A DNA stretch of 64,000 bases, from contig NZ_JAHHZF010000005.1 of assembly GCF_018729455.1 (NCBI RefSeq), positions 62,001-126,000 on the forward strand, given 5' to 3'. Of the stretch, positions 25,320-33,234 are shown one piece after another. The translations under genes were made by a program, and so were the position numbers. Source of the stretch: Prosthecodimorpha staleyi. Its GTDB lineage: Bacteria; Pseudomonadota; Alphaproteobacteria; Rhizobiales; Ancalomicrobiaceae. Under the pieces are notes generated by a model. That model was not told the origin of the DNA, searched no databases, and worked only from the letters and a program-made list of their open reading frames with translations. Numbering within the stretch: position 1 is the first letter of the stretch; every line of letters begins with the position of its first letter.

Positions 25320-27102
25320 GGTCGCGCCACCTCTTGCCCAGATAGGCTTCGATCACCGCCGGATCGCGCGTCACCTCGTGCGGTCGGCCCTCGGCGAGCA
25401 GAGCGCCGTGGTCGAGCACGATGAAGCGGTCGGCGAGCCGGACCATGGCCTGCATGGTGTGTTCGATGATCACGATGGTCAGGCCGGTCCGGCTCAGGCG
25501 CCGGATCACGTTGACCATGTCCTCGACTTCCGCCGCACCGAGCCCGGCCAGCGTCTCGTCGAGGAGCAGGAGCTTCGGCTTGCCGGCCAGCGCCCGGGCC
25601 AGTTCCATCAGCCGCTGTTCCTTATTGGCGAGACCGCCGGCGATGCGGTCGGCGCTGCCGCCGAGCCCGACCAGCGTCAGGGCCTCGCGGGCGTTGCGCT
25701 CGGCGGTGGCGTCGTCGGGCGCGCCCGCGAAGGCGCCGACGAGCACATTCTCCAGCACCGTCAGCCGGGTGAAGGGTCGGGCGACCTGGAAGGTGCGCCC
25801 GATGCCCTTGCGGCAGACCGCGCTCGGCGGAAGGCCGACCAGGTTCTGGCCCTCGAACAGCACGTCGCCGGCCGAGGGGGTCTGGAAGCCGTTGAGGCAG
25901 TTGAAGAGCGTCGTCTTGCCGGCGCCGTTCGGCCCGATGATGCCGATCACCGCGCCTTCCGGCACCGTGAACGACACCTCGCGCACCGCCCGGAGGCCGC
26001 CGAAATTCTTCGACACGCCGCGCACTTCGAGCATGATGCGACCGCCCGTCCCGGCGCCGCCCGAGGCGCCGTCGCGACCGGTGGCCGGGATCGGCACGAC
26101 ATTGTCGGGCATGGACCGGTCCGCCGGCGCAGGTTCGGCCGGGGCCTCGCGGGCCTGCAGCATGTCGCGGATGCGCCAGAAGATGCCCTCCGGGGCCAGC
26201 AGGATCACGCCGACGATGGCGACGCCGAAGACCACGCCCTGGATGCCCGGCAGCACGTTGCCGAGTTCGGCATGCAGCGTCTCGGACAGCGGGATCAGGA
26301 AGGCGGCGCCGATGACCGGGCCCCAGACGGTCCCGATGCCGCCGAACAGGGCGACGATCAGCGCCTGCGCCGAGGTCAGCATGCCGAACACGCTCGGCGG
26401 GGTCACGACGATCAGCACGACCGCGTAGAAACCGCCGACCATACCGGCGATGCCACCCGAGATGGCGATCGCGCGCAGCTTCCACTTGCGCGTCTCGATG
26501 CCGGCGCCTTCGGCGGCCAGTTCGTTCTGCTTGATGGCGATCAGCGCCATGCCGAAGCGCGAGGTCTCGATCAGGAGCGAGGCGACGATGGCGGCGACCA
26601 GCAGGCCCCCGGCGATCATCGACAGCACGCGCGCATCCGCGAACTGCATGTAGAGGGCCGGCGCCTCGCGGCGCATCGGCATGGCGACCTCCTGATAGCC
26701 GAGCCATTCGAAGACGTAGAGCAGCGCCAGCGGATAGGCGAGCATCGCAAGCGCGAAGTAGTGGCCGCGCAGGCGGAAGGTCGGCAGGCCGACCAGGATG
26801 CCGGCGGCCGCGCCGACGAGGCCGGCAACCGGAATGGTCAGCCAGGGCGACAGCGCGAAATGCACCGAGCCGAGCGCCACCGTATAGGCACCGAGCCCGA
26901 AGAAGGCGGCATGGCCGAAGGAGACGAGGCCGGAATAGCCCGACAGCACGTTCCAGGAGATGCCCATGATCGCCCAGACGGCGACCAGGGTCAGCATGAG
27001 CTGGTAGTACTGGTCGCTGACCAGAACCACCGCCGCCCCGTAGACGGCGGCGAGCAGGGCGAGGACGACGAGCGAGCGGCCGAGGGTCTTGCGGCGGTTC
27101 AT
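25312..27102 (-). CDS. LivM-LivG fusion: ABC permease joined to ATP-binding protein
   Basis: 596-residue two-domain protein. Residues 1 to about 315 form a LivM permease with multiple membrane helices, including YSGLVSFGHAAFFGLGAYTVA and the EAA-like SRFGMALIAIKQNELAAEGAG loop. A Pro/Ala/Gly linker follows (about 315-355). The rest is a LivG ATPase with Walker A GPNGAGKTTLFN and Walker B LLLLDETLAGLGA. The signature motif is degenerate (LANKEQRLMELARAL), as occurs in some LivG branches. There is no stop or frameshift, so the fusion appears real. It lies between livH (3-bp gap) and livF (8-bp overlap). Confidence 0.93.
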   Translation of the reverse strand: MNRRKTLGRSLVVLALLAAVYGAAVVLVSDQYYQLMLTLVAVWAIMGISWNVLSGYSGLVSFGHAAFFGLGAYTVALGSVHFALSPWLTIPVAGLVGAAAGILVGLPTFRLRGHYFALAMLAYPLALLYVFEWLGYQEVAMPMRREAPALYMQFADARVLSMIAGGLLVAAIVASLLIETSRFGMALIAIKQNELAAEGAGIETRKWKLRAIAISGGIAGMVGGFYAVVLIVVTPPSVFGMLTSAQALIVALFGGIGTVWGPVIGAAFLIPLSETLHAELGNVLPGIQGVVFGVAIVGVILLAPEGIFWRIRDMLQAREAPAEPAPADRSMPDNVVPIPATGRDGASGGAGTGGRIMLEVRGVSKNFGGLRAVREVSFTVPEGAVIGIIGPNGAGKTTLFNCLNGFQTPSAGDVLFEGQNLVGLPPSAVCRKGIGRTFQVARPFTRLTVLENVLVGAFAGAPDDATAERNAREALTLVGLGGSADRIAGGLANKEQRLMELARALAGKPKLLLLDETLAGLGAAEVEDMVNVIRRLSRTGLTIVIIEHTMQAMVRLADRFIVLDHGALLAEGRPHEVTRDPAVIEAYLGKRWRDRA

Positions 27103-27105
27103 GGT

Positions 27106-28071
27106 TCAGACCCTCTCCACGTTGCGGCCGAACAGGCCTTGCGGGCGCAGGAAGATCACCCCCAGGAAGACCACGAAGATGGCCGTGTTCTGCAGCTGGA
27201 CCGGCAGGATCAGCGTCGAGAGCTGCTGGACGAGCCCGATCAGCATGCCGCCCCAGAAGGCGCCGGTGATCGAACCGAGCCCGCCCAGCACCACGCCGGC
27301 ATACATGACGATGACGAATTCGAGCCCGACATAGGGCTGGAATGGGTAGTAGATCGCCACGAGGCCGCCCGCGATGGCGGTCACCCCGGTGCCGATCGCG
27401 AAGGCGACGCGATGCGCGCGATCGACATCGATGCCCATATAGACGGCTGCTTCCGGATTGTCGGCAGCCGCCCGGAGCGCCTTGCCGAGACGGCTGCGCG
27501 AGACGAACAGGAAGAGCGCGACCGTCACGGCGATCGATACCACCGCCCCGACGGCCCGGCCCTGGTTCAGGAACACGCTGACGAAGTCGTTGTCGATCAG
27601 GGGCCCGATCTCCCACGCACTCGACGAGAGCGGGGTGCGCACCGAGCGCGGCTCCGAGCCGAACAGGATCAGCCCGCCATTCTGCAGGATCAGAGCGACC
27701 CCGAGCGTCAGGATCAGCTGGGCATAGTGCCCCGCACCCTCGGTGCTGGCGACCTTGACCCCGGTGACGCGGGAGACCAGGAAGCGGTGGATGAACCAGC
27801 CGGCCACGAAAAGGATCGGTCCGGCCATGATCGCCCCGACGATCGGCCCGGCATAGGGCCCGAGCACCGCCAGCAGGCCGAACCCGGTGAACAGATACCA
27901 GGCCGCATACATGCCGAGCATCATCAGATCGCCCTGGGCGAAGTTGATGACACGCATGACGCCGAAGATCATGCCGAGGCCGGTGCACATCAGGCCGTAG
28001 AGGCAACCGACCATCAGACCGGCAGCGAGCGCCTGAAGGAAATTCTCGAGAAGGATCAGGCCAGGGCTCAC
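27106..28071 (-). CDS. livH: Branched-chain-type ABC transporter permease
   Basis: 321-residue membrane protein of the LivH family. The N-terminus LENFLQALAAGLMVGCLYGLMCTGLGMIFGVMRVINFAQGDLMMLGMYAAW is in full agreement with the family, and SRLGKALRAAADNPEAAVYMGIDV is the ATPase-contact loop. It ends LLRPQGLFG-like (FLRPQGLFGRNVERV). The start is GTG with a GGGAGG nine bases upstream. That GTG overlaps by 4 bp the stop of a small upstream open frame. Confidence 0.92.
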   Translation of the reverse strand: MSPGLILLENFLQALAAGLMVGCLYGLMCTGLGMIFGVMRVINFAQGDLMMLGMYAAWYLFTGFGLLAVLGPYAGPIVGAIMAGPILFVAGWFIHRFLVSRVTGVKVASTEGAGHYAQLILTLGVALILQNGGLILFGSEPRSVRTPLSSSAWEIGPLIDNDFVSVFLNQGRAVGAVVSIAVTVALFLFVSRSRLGKALRAAADNPEAAVYMGIDVDRAHRVAFAIGTGVTAIAGGLVAIYYPFQPYVGLEFVIVMYAGVVLGGLGSITGAFWGGMLIGLVQQLSTLILPVQLQNTAIFVVFLGVIFLRPQGLFGRNVERV

Positions 28072-28193
28072 GCGGCTCGCCCTCCCGATCGCGAAGGACC
28101 GGCGGCACGCCGATCCGGTCCGGTACAGGCGGCATTGCGCGGCCGGCCAGGACCGCGCCCCGCGCGGCCGGAGTCACCCAGCATCTCCGACAT
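28068..28193 (-). CDS. Possible 41-residue leader peptide upstream of livH
   Basis: A small open frame starts at ATG 28193 (or the adjacent ATG 28196) behind a strong GGGAGGA. It runs 41 codons and ends in a TGA that overlaps the GTG start of livH (GTGA). The peptide begins MSEMLGDSGRAGRG and is rich in Arg, Gly and Pro, with no run of branched-chain codons. It could be a coupling leader or a chance frame in GC-rich DNA, since livH has its own ribosome binding site. Confidence 0.25.
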   Translation of the reverse strand: MSEMLGDSGRAGRGPGRPRNAACTGPDRRAAGPSRSGGRAA

Positions 28194-28320
28194 CATTCCT
28201 CCCAGCAGGTCATTGTTCCGGCTGCCCTCTTGGCGAGAACTGCTCCGGTAGACCCCTACCGCCGGCTTCTATTGTCTGGTCCGGCTCTTTTACTGGGAGT
28301 GTTCTGGCCGGCGTCTCCAG

Positions 28321-28351
28321 TGTCAATTTGGGTGGGGGGTATATCTGATAT
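28321..28351 (-). promoter_or_regulatory. Promoter/operator candidate of the Liv operon
   Basis: On the minus strand a perfect -35 box TTGACA (28326-28321) is preceded by ATATCAGATAT (28351-28341), an 11-bp interrupted palindrome in an AT-rich patch. A recognisable -10 about 17 bp further on is weak (AACACT). The site lies 250 bp upstream of livH. The rest of the 444-bp gap (28072-28515) holds only the small leader frame and presumably the promoter of the divergent SMP-30 gene. Confidence 0.4.
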
Positions 28352-28515
28352 GTAGGGCTCCTCTGCGCCCCCCGGACTAACCTCCGTCGCCGCTCCCGAC
28401 CGGGCGCCGCGGCTCCGCCGCCGCACCCGGGATCGGGCACCAAGCCACGGAAAGCGAACGGACAAGTCGGCCGGCCGGCGCGCGCCGCCGACGGCCGGGC
28501 CAGGGGAGAGACGGG

Positions 28516-29406
28516 ATGTCGGTTGCGATCGGGGACATGCGGGTGGTGGCCGATACGGCCGACGTGCTCGGCGAGGTGCCGCTCTGGGATGCGGCCGCCG
28601 GCACGCTGACCTGGATCGACATCATGAAGCCCGGCTGCCACCGGCTTGATGCAGCCACCGGGGCGGTGACCAGCTGGACGCCACCGGAAAAGCTCGGCTC
28701 CTGGGCGCTGCGCGCGTCGGGCGGCCTGTTCACCGCCGGGCGCGGCGGGCTCGGTCTGTGGGACCCCGAAGCCGGGACTTTCGAGCGGCTGGCCTCGCCG
28801 GAGGCCGACCGGCCCGGCAACATGCTCAATGACGGACGCACCGACCCGCGCGGCCGCTTCGTCGTCGGCAGCATGGACAAGATGCTGACCGGCCCGAACG
28901 GCCGGCTCTGGCGCGTCGACCCGGACCGCTCCGTGACGCTGCTGCAGGATGCCGACATCTGGCTGCCGAATTCGATCGCCTGGAGCCCGGACGGGCGCAC
29001 CTTCTATCTCGGCGACAGCCGCACCAAGCTGATCTTCGCCTATGACTGGGATCTCGACACCGGCACCCCGTCGAACCGGCGTGTCTTCGCCGACACCGCC
29101 GCCATCCCGGGCGAGCCGGACGGCTCAAGCGTCGACGCCGAGGGCTTCCTCTGGAATGCCCGCTTCGACGGCAGCTGCCTCGCCCGCTTCGCGCCCGACG
29201 GCCAGCTCGACCGGATCGTGCCGACGCCGGTCTCGCGGCCGAGCCACTGCACCTTCGGCGGGGCGGACCTGAAGACCCTCTACGTCACCACCGCCCGCTT
29301 CCGCCTGTCCGCCGAGCGCCTCGCCGCCGAACCGATGGCCGGCGCGCTGCTGGCGGCGGAGGTCTCCGTCGCCGGCCTGCCGGAGCCGGTCTGGGGCGGA
29401 TGCTGA
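28516..29406 (+). CDS. SMP-30/gluconolactonase/LRE family protein
   Basis: 296-residue six-bladed beta-propeller lactonase. The metal ligand is Glu20 in LGEVPLWD; the conserved blocks LGSWALRASGG, NMLNDGRTDPRGRFVVGSMD, LPNSIAWSPDGRTFYLGDS and GEPDGSSVDAEGFLW supply the other Asn/Asp ligands. Members hydrolyse aldonolactones and related lactones. It is divergent from the Liv operon and convergent with the hydratase gene. A sugar-acid role would be usual, but no sugar genes are near. Confidence 0.9.
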   Translation: MSVAIGDMRVVADTADVLGEVPLWDAAAGTLTWIDIMKPGCHRLDAATGAVTSWTPPEKLGSWALRASGGLFTAGRGGLGLWDPEAGTFERLASPEADRPGNMLNDGRTDPRGRFVVGSMDKMLTGPNGRLWRVDPDRSVTLLQDADIWLPNSIAWSPDGRTFYLGDSRTKLIFAYDWDLDTGTPSNRRVFADTAAIPGEPDGSSVDAEGFLWNARFDGSCLARFAPDGQLDRIVPTPVSRPSHCTFGGADLKTLYVTTARFRLSAERLAAEPMAGALLAAEVSVAGLPEPVWGGC

Positions 29407-29424
29407 TCCGAAGAGGCCGCGGGG

Positions 29425-30297
29425 TCAGCGCGCGGCGGTCAGTCCGTCCATGCGCATGACGACGCGGCCGCCGGAGACTGCGGCGACCGAAAAGCGGTCG
29501 CCGTCGGCGCGGCCGAGGAAGGTCACATCGGCGGGAGCGAAGACCGGGGCCAATGCCCGGAACGTGAAGGCCTGCACGAAACGGCCGGGCTGGTTGGCTT
29601 CGACCAGGTCGGCAAGGCCGGTCGCGATCAACGGGCCGTGCACGACGAGGCCCGGATAGCCCTCGATCTGGCGGCAATAGGGCTCGTCATAGTGGATGCG
29701 GTGGGTGTTGAAGGTCACCGCCGAATACTGGAACAGCAGCACCGGCCCGGCGGAGAGGTGTCGCCGCCAGAGCGGTGCGAAGCCGGGATCGACCGCCGCA
29801 TCCGCGTCCTCGGGCGCCGGTTCGGGGGTCGGGGTCGGGGTCGGGGTGATCTCCCGATAGACAATGGTATGCCGATCGCTCAGGTCTGCGCCCTCGTCGC
29901 CGGTGATGCGGTGTTCCACCGTGACGAAGACCAGCGGGCCGGAGCGGCCGGTCTTGTCGGCGACATCGAGAATTTCCGATCGCCGCGTCAGCCGTTCGCC
30001 GACCCGGATCGGCCGGCGCACTTCGACCGTCGAACCCGCCCACATCCGCCGCGGCAGCGGCACCGGCGGCAGGAAGCCGCCGCGCCGACGATGGCCGTCC
30101 GGGCCGATCTCGCCCGCGCGCAGCGCCGGCGGAAAGAGCGCCCAGACCCAGGCGACCGGCCAGGCCGCGCCGGCCTGCGGCGCGCGCTCATGATCGAGCA
30201 GGGCGGCGATGCGCTCGGCGAGCAGCGCGCTCGCGGTCTCCTCGCGGGTCTCCGTCCGCCCGATCCAGTCGGCGAGAGTGACGATGGCCTGGCTCAT
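29425..30297 (-). CDS. MaoC/FAS1-like acyl-CoA hydratase (HTD2, mesaconyl/itaconyl-CoA hydratase type)
   Basis: 290-residue double hot-dog enzyme. The C-terminal half has VTFNTHRIHYDEPYCRQ followed by EGYPGLVVHGPL, the signature of HTD2-type hydratases such as mesaconyl-C4-CoA and itaconyl-CoA hydratases. The N-terminal half carries RMWAGSTVEVRRPIRVGERLTRRSEI. A Thr-Pro repeat linker (TPTPTPTPEPAP) joins the halves. I chose the ATG at 30297 (MSQAIVTLADWIG) over one six codons upstream. It is divergent from the thiolase-like operon, for which it could supply 3-hydroxyacyl-CoA. Confidence 0.85.
   Translation of the reverse strand: MSQAIVTLADWIGRTETREETASALLAERIAALLDHERAPQAGAAWPVAWVWALFPPALRAGEIGPDGHRRRGGFLPPVPLPRRMWAGSTVEVRRPIRVGERLTRRSEILDVADKTGRSGPLVFVTVEHRITGDEGADLSDRHTIVYREITPTPTPTPEPAPEDADAAVDPGFAPLWRRHLSAGPVLLFQYSAVTFNTHRIHYDEPYCRQIEGYPGLVVHGPLIATGLADLVEANQPGRFVQAFTFRALAPVFAPADVTFLGRADGDRFSVAAVSGGRVVMRMDGLTAAR
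29825..29847. repeat. GGGGTC microsatellite inside the hydratase gene
   Basis: Nearly four copies of the 6-bp unit GGGGTC encode the Thr-Pro run in the inter-domain linker. Because the unit is a multiple of three, copy-number slippage would change linker length without a frameshift. Confidence 0.7.
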
Positions 30298-30616
30298 GAC
30301 GGCTCCGATGGGCAACGAATGACGCCCGGGTGCCGGAAGCGCCCGGGCAAGGCGCCTGAGCGCCGGCCTTCCGCGAGCCTAGGATGGCCGGCCCGGCGCC
30401 CGGAAGGCCGAGGGCCGGGAATAACTGCTATTCGACCTGCCGGCCCGGGCTTTGGTTCGAGGTCGATCGTCCTGAAAAACCAAAAGGTTAAACGAGAGTT
30501 TCGGTCCGCAACCAACCCGCTCGTCGCCCTTTCGCCGTCCCGTCCTCCCGGCGCAGTCTGCCGAACCGAAACGACGCCGGGGCCGATGGAGCTCCGGCCC
30601 TGGGAGGAATGGCGGC
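30298..30616. promoter_or_regulatory. Divergent promoter region of hydratase and thiolase-like operons
   Basis: A 319-bp gap between divergent genes. An AT-rich stretch at 30472-30502 is the likeliest promoter location; no convincing -35/-10 pair was found. The GC-rich half near the hydratase contains several short inverted repeats (for example around 30318-30345). No gene is seen. Confidence 0.3.
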
Positions 30617-31750
30617 ATGGCGCAGGCGCGCGCGGCGGTGGTCGGAGTGGGGACGACGGCCTATGGCCGATTGCCCGAATACGACGCCTACGATCTCGGC
30701 ATGTGGGCCCTGACCGAGGCCCTGAAGGATGCCGGGCTCGGCTTCGCCGATCTCGACGGCATCATCGTCAATCGCATCCCGGACTATCAGCGCTTCTGCG
30801 AGATCGCCGGGATCGATCCGAGTTTCGTCACGATCACGCCGGGCCACGGCCGCTTCGCGGCGATTTGCATCGAGATGGCGCTGCAGGCGGTGCTGTCGGG
30901 CCGCTGCCGGACGGTCGCGCTGGTCTACGGCAACAACGGCCGCTCGGCCGGGGCGGCCTATGGCGGGGAGAGCGACAGCTACGGCTCCGGCGGCGGCGCC
31001 ATCTGGTGGCCCTACGGCATGACCTCGCCGGGCGCCTTCCACGCCATGATGATGCGCCGCCACATGGCGCAATACGGCACAAAGCCGGAGCATCTGGCCG
31101 AATTGGCGATGACCTTCCGCGACCATGCCTGCCGCAATCCGCAGGCGGTCATGCGCAAGCCGTTCACGCTCGACGACTACATGAACGCGCGCATGATCGC
31201 CGAGCCGCTGCGCCTGCTCGACTATTGCCTGATCAACGACGGTGGCGTCGCGTTGATCATCACCACGGCCGAACACGCCAAGGATTGCGCGCGTCCGCCG
31301 GTGCATATCCGCGGCGCGGCGCTGCAAACCGTGTTCGCCAATTCGATGTTCCCGCCCGAGGACTACTGGTACGGCGCGGTCGCCTCTGTGACCGAGCGCA
31401 GCTTCCGCGAGGCCGGGCTCGGCCGCGACGACATGCAGGCACTGATGATCTACGACAACTTCACCCCGACGGTGATGTTCAGCCTGGAAGGCGCCGGCTA
31501 TTGCGGGCGCGGCGAAAGCGGCCCGTTCGTCGCCGAGGGCCATCTCCGGCTCGGCCGGCGCTACCCGACCAACACCTCCGGCGGGCATCTGTCCGAGAGC
31601 TACATGCAGGGCTGGGCGCTCAACGCCGAGGCGGTGCGCCAGCTGCGTGCCGATTGCGGCGACCGCCAGGTCGCGGGCGCGGCCAATGTTCACTACATCG
31701 CCGCCGCCCCGGTCTGCTCCTCCATCGTCTATTCGCGGGACCCGTCATGA
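30617..31750 (+). CDS. Thiolase-superfamily protein lacking the nucleophile cysteine (SCP-x/Ltp2-like)
   Basis: 377-residue thiolase-fold protein of the lipid-transfer (SCP-x) branch: AAVVGVGTTAYGRLPEYD at the N-terminus, LTEALKDAGLGFADLDGIIV and LIYDNFTPTVMF later. Where thiolases carry the acylated cysteine, it has PGHGRF (about 75-80), so normal thiolysis is unlikely. The C-terminal NTSGGHLSESYMQGW block has Ser and Tyr instead of the GHPxGATG histidine motif. Ltp2-type retro-aldolases show similar losses and need a DUF35 partner, and one follows at once with 4-bp overlap. Ribosome binding site GGGAGG. I infer a carbon-carbon lyase acting on a beta-hydroxyacyl-CoA. Confidence 0.8.
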   Translation: MAQARAAVVGVGTTAYGRLPEYDAYDLGMWALTEALKDAGLGFADLDGIIVNRIPDYQRFCEIAGIDPSFVTITPGHGRFAAICIEMALQAVLSGRCRTVALVYGNNGRSAGAAYGGESDSYGSGGGAIWWPYGMTSPGAFHAMMMRRHMAQYGTKPEHLAELAMTFRDHACRNPQAVMRKPFTLDDYMNARMIAEPLRLLDYCLINDGGVALIITTAEHAKDCARPPVHIRGAALQTVFANSMFPPEDYWYGAVASVTERSFREAGLGRDDMQALMIYDNFTPTVMFSLEGAGYCGRGESGPFVAEGHLRLGRRYPTNTSGGHLSESYMQGWALNAEAVRQLRADCGDRQVAGAANVHYIAAAPVCSSIVYSRDPS

Positions 31751-32181
31751 GCCAGCCAACCGGACTGCCCCCGAAGCCCCGCCCGCGTCTCGATGGACCC
31801 GAACGCCCCTTCTGGCTCGGCCTGCGCGAGCGCGAGATCCGCGTGCAGCGCTGCACCGGCTGCGGCCACCGCCGCTTCCCGGCAAGCCGCTATTGCCCCG
31901 AGTGTCATTCCGACGCCTTCGCCTGGGAGGCCGTCGGCACCACCGGCACGGTCGAGACCTTCTGCGTCTTCCACAAGGCCTATTTCCCCGGCTTTCTGGG
32001 CGAGATGCCCTATGCCGTGGTGCAGGTGCGGCTCGACGACGGCCCGCGCTTCTTCTCCAACCTGGTCGGCACCAAGCCGGCCGACATCCGCCCCGGCCAG
32101 CGCGTGACGGCCGTGTTCGAGGACATCGACGCCGAGGCGACGGTCCTGAAATTCAAGCTCATCGAAGGGGACGCGGCATGA
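31747..32181 (+). CDS. Zn-ribbon/OB-fold (DUF35) partner protein
   Basis: 144-residue two-part protein. An N-terminal zinc ribbon has CTGCGHRRFPASRYCPECHS near residue 36, and an OB fold follows (GTVETFCVFHKAYFPGF, MPYAVVQVRLDDG). Such proteins bind acyl-CoA and complete the active site of thiolase-like partners. ATGA overlaps join it to the thiolase-like gene before and the alcohol dehydrogenase after. Confidence 0.88.
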   Translation: MSQPTGLPPKPRPRLDGPERPFWLGLREREIRVQRCTGCGHRRFPASRYCPECHSDAFAWEAVGTTGTVETFCVFHKAYFPGFLGEMPYAVVQVRLDDGPRFFSNLVGTKPADIRPGQRVTAVFEDIDAEATVLKFKLIEGDAA

Positions 32182-33221
32182 AGGCGATGGTGGTCGACGG
32201 CCCCGGCGGGGTCGATGTGCTGCAGTACCGGGACGTGCCGGATCCGGTCGCGGCCGCCAAGGACGTGGTCATCCGGGTCGACAGCTGCGGGGTCTGCTAC
32301 CACGACATCGTCACCCGCAACGGCACCCTCAAGGCCGGCGTGAAGATGCCGGTCATCCTCGGCCACGAGATCGCCGGCACGGTGGTCGATGTCGGCACGG
32401 GCGTGCGCGGCTTCAAGCCGGGCGACCGGGTCGCGACGGTGCAGCGCTACCATATCTGCGGCTCCTGCGCGCATTGCCGGACCGGCCACGAGCCGCTCTG
32501 CGACGACCGCAAGTTTCTCGGCGACTGGGGCCTCGTCGGCGGCTACGCCCAGTTCGTCGCGGTCGAGGACGACAATGTCGCGCTCGTGCCCGACGCGGTC
32601 CCGCTCGATCAGGCGGCGATCACGGCCTGCACGCTCGGCACGGTGTGGAACGCCATGCGCGATGTCGGCAACATCAAGATCGGCGAGACCGTGCTGGTCA
32701 CCGGCTCTGGCGGCGGTCTCGGCATGGCGTCGATCCAGCTCGCCCGCCTGCAGGGCGCGCGGGTGATTGCGCAGACGACCTCCAAGGCCAAGGCCGAGCG
32801 GCTTTACGAACTCGGCGCCCATGAGGTCGTGGTGCATGAGCGCGGCGAGGATTTCTCGCGTCAGGTCAAGGCGTTGACCAAGGGGCGCGGCGTCGATGTG
32901 GTGGTCGACAATGTCGGCAACCTCTTGTTCGACCCGATCCGCAAGTCGCTCGCCATCCGCGGCCGCTGGATCCTGATCGGCCAGCTCACCGGCGATTTCG
33001 TGCCGTTCAATCCCGCGCAGCTGTTCCTGAAGGGCATCTCGATGCTGTCGGCGACCTCGACGACGCGCGACCAGCTGGTCCATTGCCTCGATCTCGTCGC
33101 CGCCGGCGGCGTCGTTCCCGTGGTCGCCGACCGCCTGCCGCTGACCGAGGCGCGCGAGGCGCATCGGCGGGTCGAAGCCGGCACCGTCGCCGGGCGCGTC
33201 GTGCTGCAACCGATCCATTGA
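32178..33221 (+). CDS. Zinc-dependent alcohol dehydrogenase
   Basis: 347-residue medium-chain dehydrogenase. Catalytic zinc ligands are in SCGVCYHDIV and GHEIAGTV; the structural zinc cluster is CGSCAHCRTGHEPLC. The Rossmann motif is GSGGGLGMASIQLARLQGARVI. It lies inside the thiolase-like operon with a 4-bp overlap upstream and 13 bp to the next gene. It could oxidise the alcohol or aldehyde released by the neighbouring lyase. Confidence 0.9.
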   Translation: MKAMVVDGPGGVDVLQYRDVPDPVAAAKDVVIRVDSCGVCYHDIVTRNGTLKAGVKMPVILGHEIAGTVVDVGTGVRGFKPGDRVATVQRYHICGSCAHCRTGHEPLCDDRKFLGDWGLVGGYAQFVAVEDDNVALVPDAVPLDQAAITACTLGTVWNAMRDVGNIKIGETVLVTGSGGGLGMASIQLARLQGARVIAQTTSKAKAERLYELGAHEVVVHERGEDFSRQVKALTKGRGVDVVVDNVGNLLFDPIRKSLAIRGRWILIGQLTGDFVPFNPAQLFLKGISMLSATSTTRDQLVHCLDLVAAGGVVPVVADRLPLTEAREAHRRVEAGTVAGRVVLQPIH

Positions 33222-33234
33222 GGAGGCCCGCGCC

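Noticed and set aside
25378-28251. 957-codon open frame on the plus strand
   Set aside because: It lies antisense across livF, the LivM-LivG fusion and livH, all of which have clear family motifs; composition is that of a shadow frame.
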